NCBI GenBank assembly: GCA_934488615.1 | Contig: CAKSSJ010000045.1 | Span: forward strand, 1-8,370 | Length of the DNA: 8,370 nucleotides | From: an uncultured Eubacteriales bacterium | GTDB taxonomy: Bacteria; Bacillota; Clostridia; Oscillospirales; Acutalibacteraceae | Reading direction: 5' to 3' | In this document: positions 5,880 through 8,370 of the stretch, piece by piece | How the letters are laid out: every line of letters starts with the position of its first letter | Numbering within the stretch: the first letter of the stretch is position 1 | Program-made: the position numbers and the translations under genes | The notes under the pieces: model-generated | What the model saw: the letters and a program-made list of their open reading frames with translations, nothing else | Database searches by the model: none | Told to the model about the DNA's origin: nothing

Positions 5880-6911
5880 TTGGAAAACGGTAATAAAAAA
5901 AAGCTCGGTAAAAAATCGCTCATCGCAATCATACTTTGTGCCGTTATTGTTTTCGGCATTGTTGCATATGACTTTATAGGCGGCAGAAGCTCCTGCGAAA
6001 AGACGAGCGTTGCAATGGGCACGGTCGTAACAGTTAAGCTTTTCGGCTTCGGAGCAAAGAACGACCTTGAAAAGGTTGAAACCGAAATCAACGGGCTTGA
6101 AAGCTCAGTTCTCAGCTGGCGAAAGGAAGGCTCCGACGTTTACAGAATCAACGAGGGCGCAGGCTCCCCTGTTTCCGTCTCGCCCGACACGGCGAAGATA
6201 ATTGCACAGTGCACAAGCATCTCGGACGACTGCAACGGCGTTTTTGACATAACGGTTGGCAACATTACCAAACTCTGGGACTTCGGCGGCGAAAATCAGC
6301 GTTTGCCCTCCGACGATGAAATTAAAACGGCGCTCGGAAGCGTCGGCTACAAAAACGTTTCCGTTTCGGGCAATGCCGTCAGGATAAATAAGGGTCAGTC
6401 GCTTGACCTCGGCGCAGTCGGCAAGGGCTTTGCATGCGATAAGATCAAGGATCTTCTTGACAAGGGCAGTACAAAATCCGCCGTTGTTTCGGTCGGCGGC
6501 AGTCTGCTTATCTACGGCAACAGGAATTTCACCGTCGGCATAGTCAATCCCGATAACGACAAGCAGTCGATGGGCACATTGAAGCTCAAGAACACCTGTG
6601 TTTCGACATCGGGCAACTATGAGAAATATTTTGAGCAGGACGGCAAGCGTTATCATCACATTCTCAACGCAACAACGGGCTACCCTGCAACAAGCGAATT
6701 CAAGAGCGTTACCGTTGTCTGCGAATCGGGACTTCTCAGCGACGCGCTCTCAACGGTATGCTATATTGCAGGCTATCGCAAAAGCGTTGAAATTCTCAAG
6801 AAATACGACGCGGAAGCGGTTTTCATCTTCAACAACAATGCGGTCAAGGCCACCGACGGGCTCTCGGGCAAATTCACGGTCACCGATGACAGCTACACTC
6901 TTGACAAATGA
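5880..6911 (+). CDS. apbE: FAD:protein FMN transferase (flavinyltransferase)
   Basis: 343-residue ApbE-family enzyme. It splits FAD in the presence of Mg2+ and attaches FMN to a threonine in target proteins such as the RnfG and RnfD subunits. Residues 12-31 form a single N-terminal membrane anchor after a lysine-rich stretch; there is no lipobox, so the catalytic domain is tethered outside the membrane by a helix. Family motifs in order are AMGTVVTVKLFG (45-56), GVFDITVG (120-127), DLGAVGKGFACD (176-187), VSVGGSLLIYG (203-213), HHILNATTGYPA (259-270) and SDALST (287-292), the last holding the metal-binding Asp. NATTG replaces the usual DPxTG. The start is TTG at 5880, chosen because AAGGTGG lies 6 bases upstream; the nearby ATG at 5858 is out of frame and closes after 11 codons. 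Its position ahead of rnfC points to Rnf maturation. Confidence 0.95.
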   Translation: MENGNKKKLGKKSLIAIILCAVIVFGIVAYDFIGGRSSCEKTSVAMGTVVTVKLFGFGAKNDLEKVETEINGLESSVLSWRKEGSDVYRINEGAGSPVSVSPDTAKIIAQCTSISDDCNGVFDITVGNITKLWDFGGENQRLPSDDEIKTALGSVGYKNVSVSGNAVRINKGQSLDLGAVGKGFACDKIKDLLDKGSTKSAVVSVGGSLLIYGNRNFTVGIVNPDNDKQSMGTLKLKNTCVSTSGNYEKYFEQDGKRYHHILNATTGYPATSEFKSVTVVCESGLLSDALSTVCYIAGYRKSVEILKKYDAEAVFIFNNNAVKATDGLSGKFTVTDDSYTLDK

Positions 6912-7279
6912 AGCTATTCAAACGAACCGATTTAATTATAATACTTGTCGTGCTTCTTGCGGCGGCGGCAATATCTGTTCCGAGATTTCTCGGCTCGGAC
7001 AAACCGACCGCAGAAATCTATGTTGACGGCAAGCTCGAAGAAACGATCGACCTGTCAGCTGTTGATAAAGAATACAAGATCACTCCGAGCACCGAGCCGA
7101 GGGTTGAGATAACCGTCGGCAAGGGCGAGATATATTTTTCCCATGCCGAGTGTAAGGACAAGCTCTGCGTTAAAAGCGGAAAGCTGACCTCGGACGGCGA
7201 AACGGCGGCATGCCTGCCGTCAAGGGTCGTTATCTCGGTCAAATCGAACAGGAACAAAACAGACATAATGACTTATTGA
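6908..7279 (+). CDS. Membrane-anchored NusG domain II-containing protein
   Basis: 123-residue protein of the NusG_II family, which is not the transcription factor NusG itself. One N-terminal membrane helix (about 9-27) is followed by a small extracytoplasmic beta domain: AEIYVDGKLEETIDLS (35-50), the Cys-containing segment HAECKDKLCVKSGKL (79-93) and AACLPSRVVI (100-109). The three cysteines, 82, 87 and 102, are the family's hallmark. Function is not established; such genes recur next to apbE, Gx-transporter and rnf genes in Clostridia, suggesting a role in assembling or supporting the flavin electron-transfer chain. The ATG overlaps the apbE stop by four bases (ATGA), indicating translational coupling. 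Confidence 0.9.
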   Translation: MKLFKRTDLIIILVVLLAAAAISVPRFLGSDKPTAEIYVDGKLEETIDLSAVDKEYKITPSTEPRVEITVGKGEIYFSHAECKDKLCVKSGKLTSDGETAACLPSRVVISVKSNRNKTDIMTY

Positions 7280-7280
7280 T

Positions 7281-7805
7281 ATGAAAGACAATAATCTGAC
7301 AAGAAAAATAGCCGTGACGGGCATGATGTGTGCGCTTGCGCTTGCACTCTCCTACCTTGAAACGCTTATCCCCGCCTATCCGGGATTTCCTCCCGGAGCG
7401 AAGCCCGGTCTTTCCAACATCGTAACGATGTTCATGGCAAGCTGTGCAGGGTCGGGATACGCATTTTTCATAACGATAATCAAGGGACTTTTCGCAGGCG
7501 TCACAAGAGGAATGACAGCGATGCTGATGAGCCTTTCGGGCGGAATTCTCAGCACCGCGGCGGCATGCCTCCTTTTCAGATTTTGCAAGGATAAATTAGG
7601 ATATATCGGCATCGGAATCATCTGTGCCGTTTGTCACAATATCGGTCAGCTTGCGGCGGCATGTATCCTTTCGGGTACGGCTTCGCTCATAGTAGGCTAC
7701 GGACCGCTGTTGTTAATATTTGCAATCGTTACCGGCTTACTTACAGGAACGATTCTAAAAGCGGTTATGCCTTCATTGGAGAAAATCGCAAAACTAAAAA
7801 ATTAA
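7281..7805 (+). CDS. Gx transporter family membrane protein
   Basis: 174-residue integral membrane protein with about five to six hydrophobic segments (roughly 9-28, 46-70, 84-99, 107-120, 122-138 and 141-160). The loop PPGAKPGLSN (37-46) is diagnostic of the Gx transporter family, often annotated heptaprenyl diphosphate synthase component I although that activity is doubtful. The fold resembles ECF-type substrate-binding (S) components, so a vitamin or flavin-related substrate is imaginable but unproven. It starts one base after the NusG_II gene stop and lacks a clear ribosome-binding site, so translation probably depends on coupling to the upstream gene. The neighbourhood is the usual one for this family: NusG_II upstream, rnfC downstream. 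Confidence 0.9.
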   Translation: MKDNNLTRKIAVTGMMCALALALSYLETLIPAYPGFPPGAKPGLSNIVTMFMASCAGSGYAFFITIIKGLFAGVTRGMTAMLMSLSGGILSTAAACLLFRFCKDKLGYIGIGIICAVCHNIGQLAAACILSGTASLIVGYGPLLLIFAIVTGLLTGTILKAVMPSLEKIAKLKN

Positions 7806-7820
7806 ATGGGAAATTCCCAT
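7806..7820. repeat. Perfect 15-bp palindrome between Gx gene and rnfC
   Basis: ATGGGAA-A-TTCCCAT is a perfect inverted repeat with a one-base centre. It begins directly after the Gx gene stop and ends 5 bases before the rnfC ribosome-binding site. As DNA it could be an operator; as RNA it could form a 5-bp stem with a 5-nt AAATT loop. No T-run follows, so it is not a terminator. Confidence 0.5.
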
Positions 7821-7840
7821 ATAGCAAAGGGGTTGAACAA

Positions 7841-8370
7841 ATGGGTAAAATTCACGTGGACGGAGTTATCTCGGCAGTCAAAAAGGTTCGCGGCGGTGTC
7901 AAGGTTGACCACCACAAGAACACGGCAGGCTGTGAGGTAGTTCGTATTCCCGTCCCAAATCAGGTAGTTTTGCCTATGCAGCAGCACATCGGCTCTCCGT
8001 GTACTCCGACTGTCAAGGTCGGCGATACCGTTGCGGTCGGTCAGGTAATCGGCGACAGCGATAAGTTTGTCAGCGCACCGATTCACGCATCAATTTCAGG
8101 TACGGTCAAGTCAGTCGGAAACGTCAAGCTCCCGAACGGAACAATGGTTCAGGGTGTTACGATCGAATCCGACGGCGAGATGAGACTTTATGAGGGTCTC
8201 AAGGCTCCCGAAGTCAACACTAAGGAGGAGCTTTGCAAGGCAGTCAGGGATTCGGGTCTTGTCGGTCTGGGCGGCGCAGGCTTCCCGACCCATGTTAAGC
8301 TCAACGTCCCTGCGGACAAAAACATTGACACTCTTATCATCAATGCCGCAGAATGTGAGCCGTACATAAC
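7841..8370 (+). CDS. rnfC: Electron transport complex subunit RnfC (5' part, cut by window edge)
   Basis: The first 176 codons of RnfC, open at the right edge. RnfC is the peripheral subunit of the Rnf complex that handles NADH and carries iron-sulfur clusters; Rnf couples reduced ferredoxin oxidation by NAD+ to ion pumping. The N-terminal part (about 1-110) is the RnfC barrel-sandwich region with lipoyl/biotinyl-like VKVGDTVAVGQVIG and SAPIHASISGTV. Next comes GLVGLGGAGFPTHVKL (139-154), the nucleotide/flavin-binding glycine-rich motif shared with complex I 51-kDa subunits, then INAAECEPYI (167-176). The cluster-binding cysteines would lie beyond the edge. The ATG at 7841 follows AAAGGGG (7826-7832) at 8-base spacing. 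It is the fourth gene of the operon; rnfD, G, E, A and B are expected downstream. Confidence 0.96.
   Translation, partial: MGKIHVDGVISAVKKVRGGVKVDHHKNTAGCEVVRIPVPNQVVLPMQQHIGSPCTPTVKVGDTVAVGQVIGDSDKFVSAPIHASISGTVKSVGNVKLPNGTMVQGVTIESDGEMRLYEGLKAPEVNTKEELCKAVRDSGLVGLGGAGFPTHVKLNVPADKNIDTLIINAAECEPYI

Noticed and set aside
5858..5893. ATG upstream of apbE as alternative start
   Set aside because: It is out of frame with ApbE and reaches a stop after 11 codons; the TTG at 5880 is well placed behind AAGGTGG.

Overview
The window looks like part of the chromosome of a low-to-mid-GC anaerobic Firmicute, most likely class Clostridia and probably a gut Oscillospiraceae/Ruminococcaceae-type bacterium. 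The reasons are consensus sigma-A promoters, strong AGGAGG-type ribosome-binding sites, intrinsic terminators, and the gene order apbE - NusG domain II protein - Gx transporter - rnfC, which is characteristic of clostridial Rnf loci. Nothing is clearly mobile, and no RNA gene or CRISPR array is visible. The taxonomic placement is inference from gene content and style, not from a marker gene.

Left edge (1-226): non-coding. It holds a perfect-consensus promoter on the minus strand (TTGACA, 17 bp, TATAAT) firing out of the window, preceded by roughly helically spaced A-tracts, and then the terminator of the first gene.

Leftward block (227-5270, all minus strand, read from right to left): glycerol kinase glpK, then 52 bp later an Ldh_2-family malate/lactate-type dehydrogenase, then 26 bp later an NAD-type malic enzyme. 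A 13-bp hairpin with a UUCG tetraloop follows as terminator. A separate ketopantoate-reductase-family gene lies 154 bp further on. The first three genes look like one transcript starting from a sigma-A promoter at 5402-5430. Its ~125-nt leader holds two mutually exclusive hairpins, the second with an 8-nt U-run, which suggests transcription attenuation. The block links glycerol phosphorylation to malate/pyruvate interconversion, without glpF or glpD in view.

Central divergent region (5271-5879): a 43-codon gene, 5577-5708, encodes a Cys/Gly-rich single-span membrane microprotein. It has a strong ribosome-binding site, its own terminator, and a -10 element that fits sporulation sigma-E/K as well as sigma-A.

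Rightward block (5880-8370, plus strand): apbE (FAD:protein FMN transferase, TTG start), a membrane-anchored NusG domain II protein, a Gx-family membrane protein, and the 5' part of rnfC, which runs off the right edge. These are tightly packed (4-nt overlap, 1-nt gap, 35-nt gap), so they are probably one operon for the Rnf ferredoxin:NAD+ oxidoreductase. ApbE would attach FMN covalently to RnfG and RnfD, expected downstream of the window. A consensus promoter drives the block, and 12 bp upstream of its -35 lies a sequence resembling a binding site for the NADH sensor Rex.
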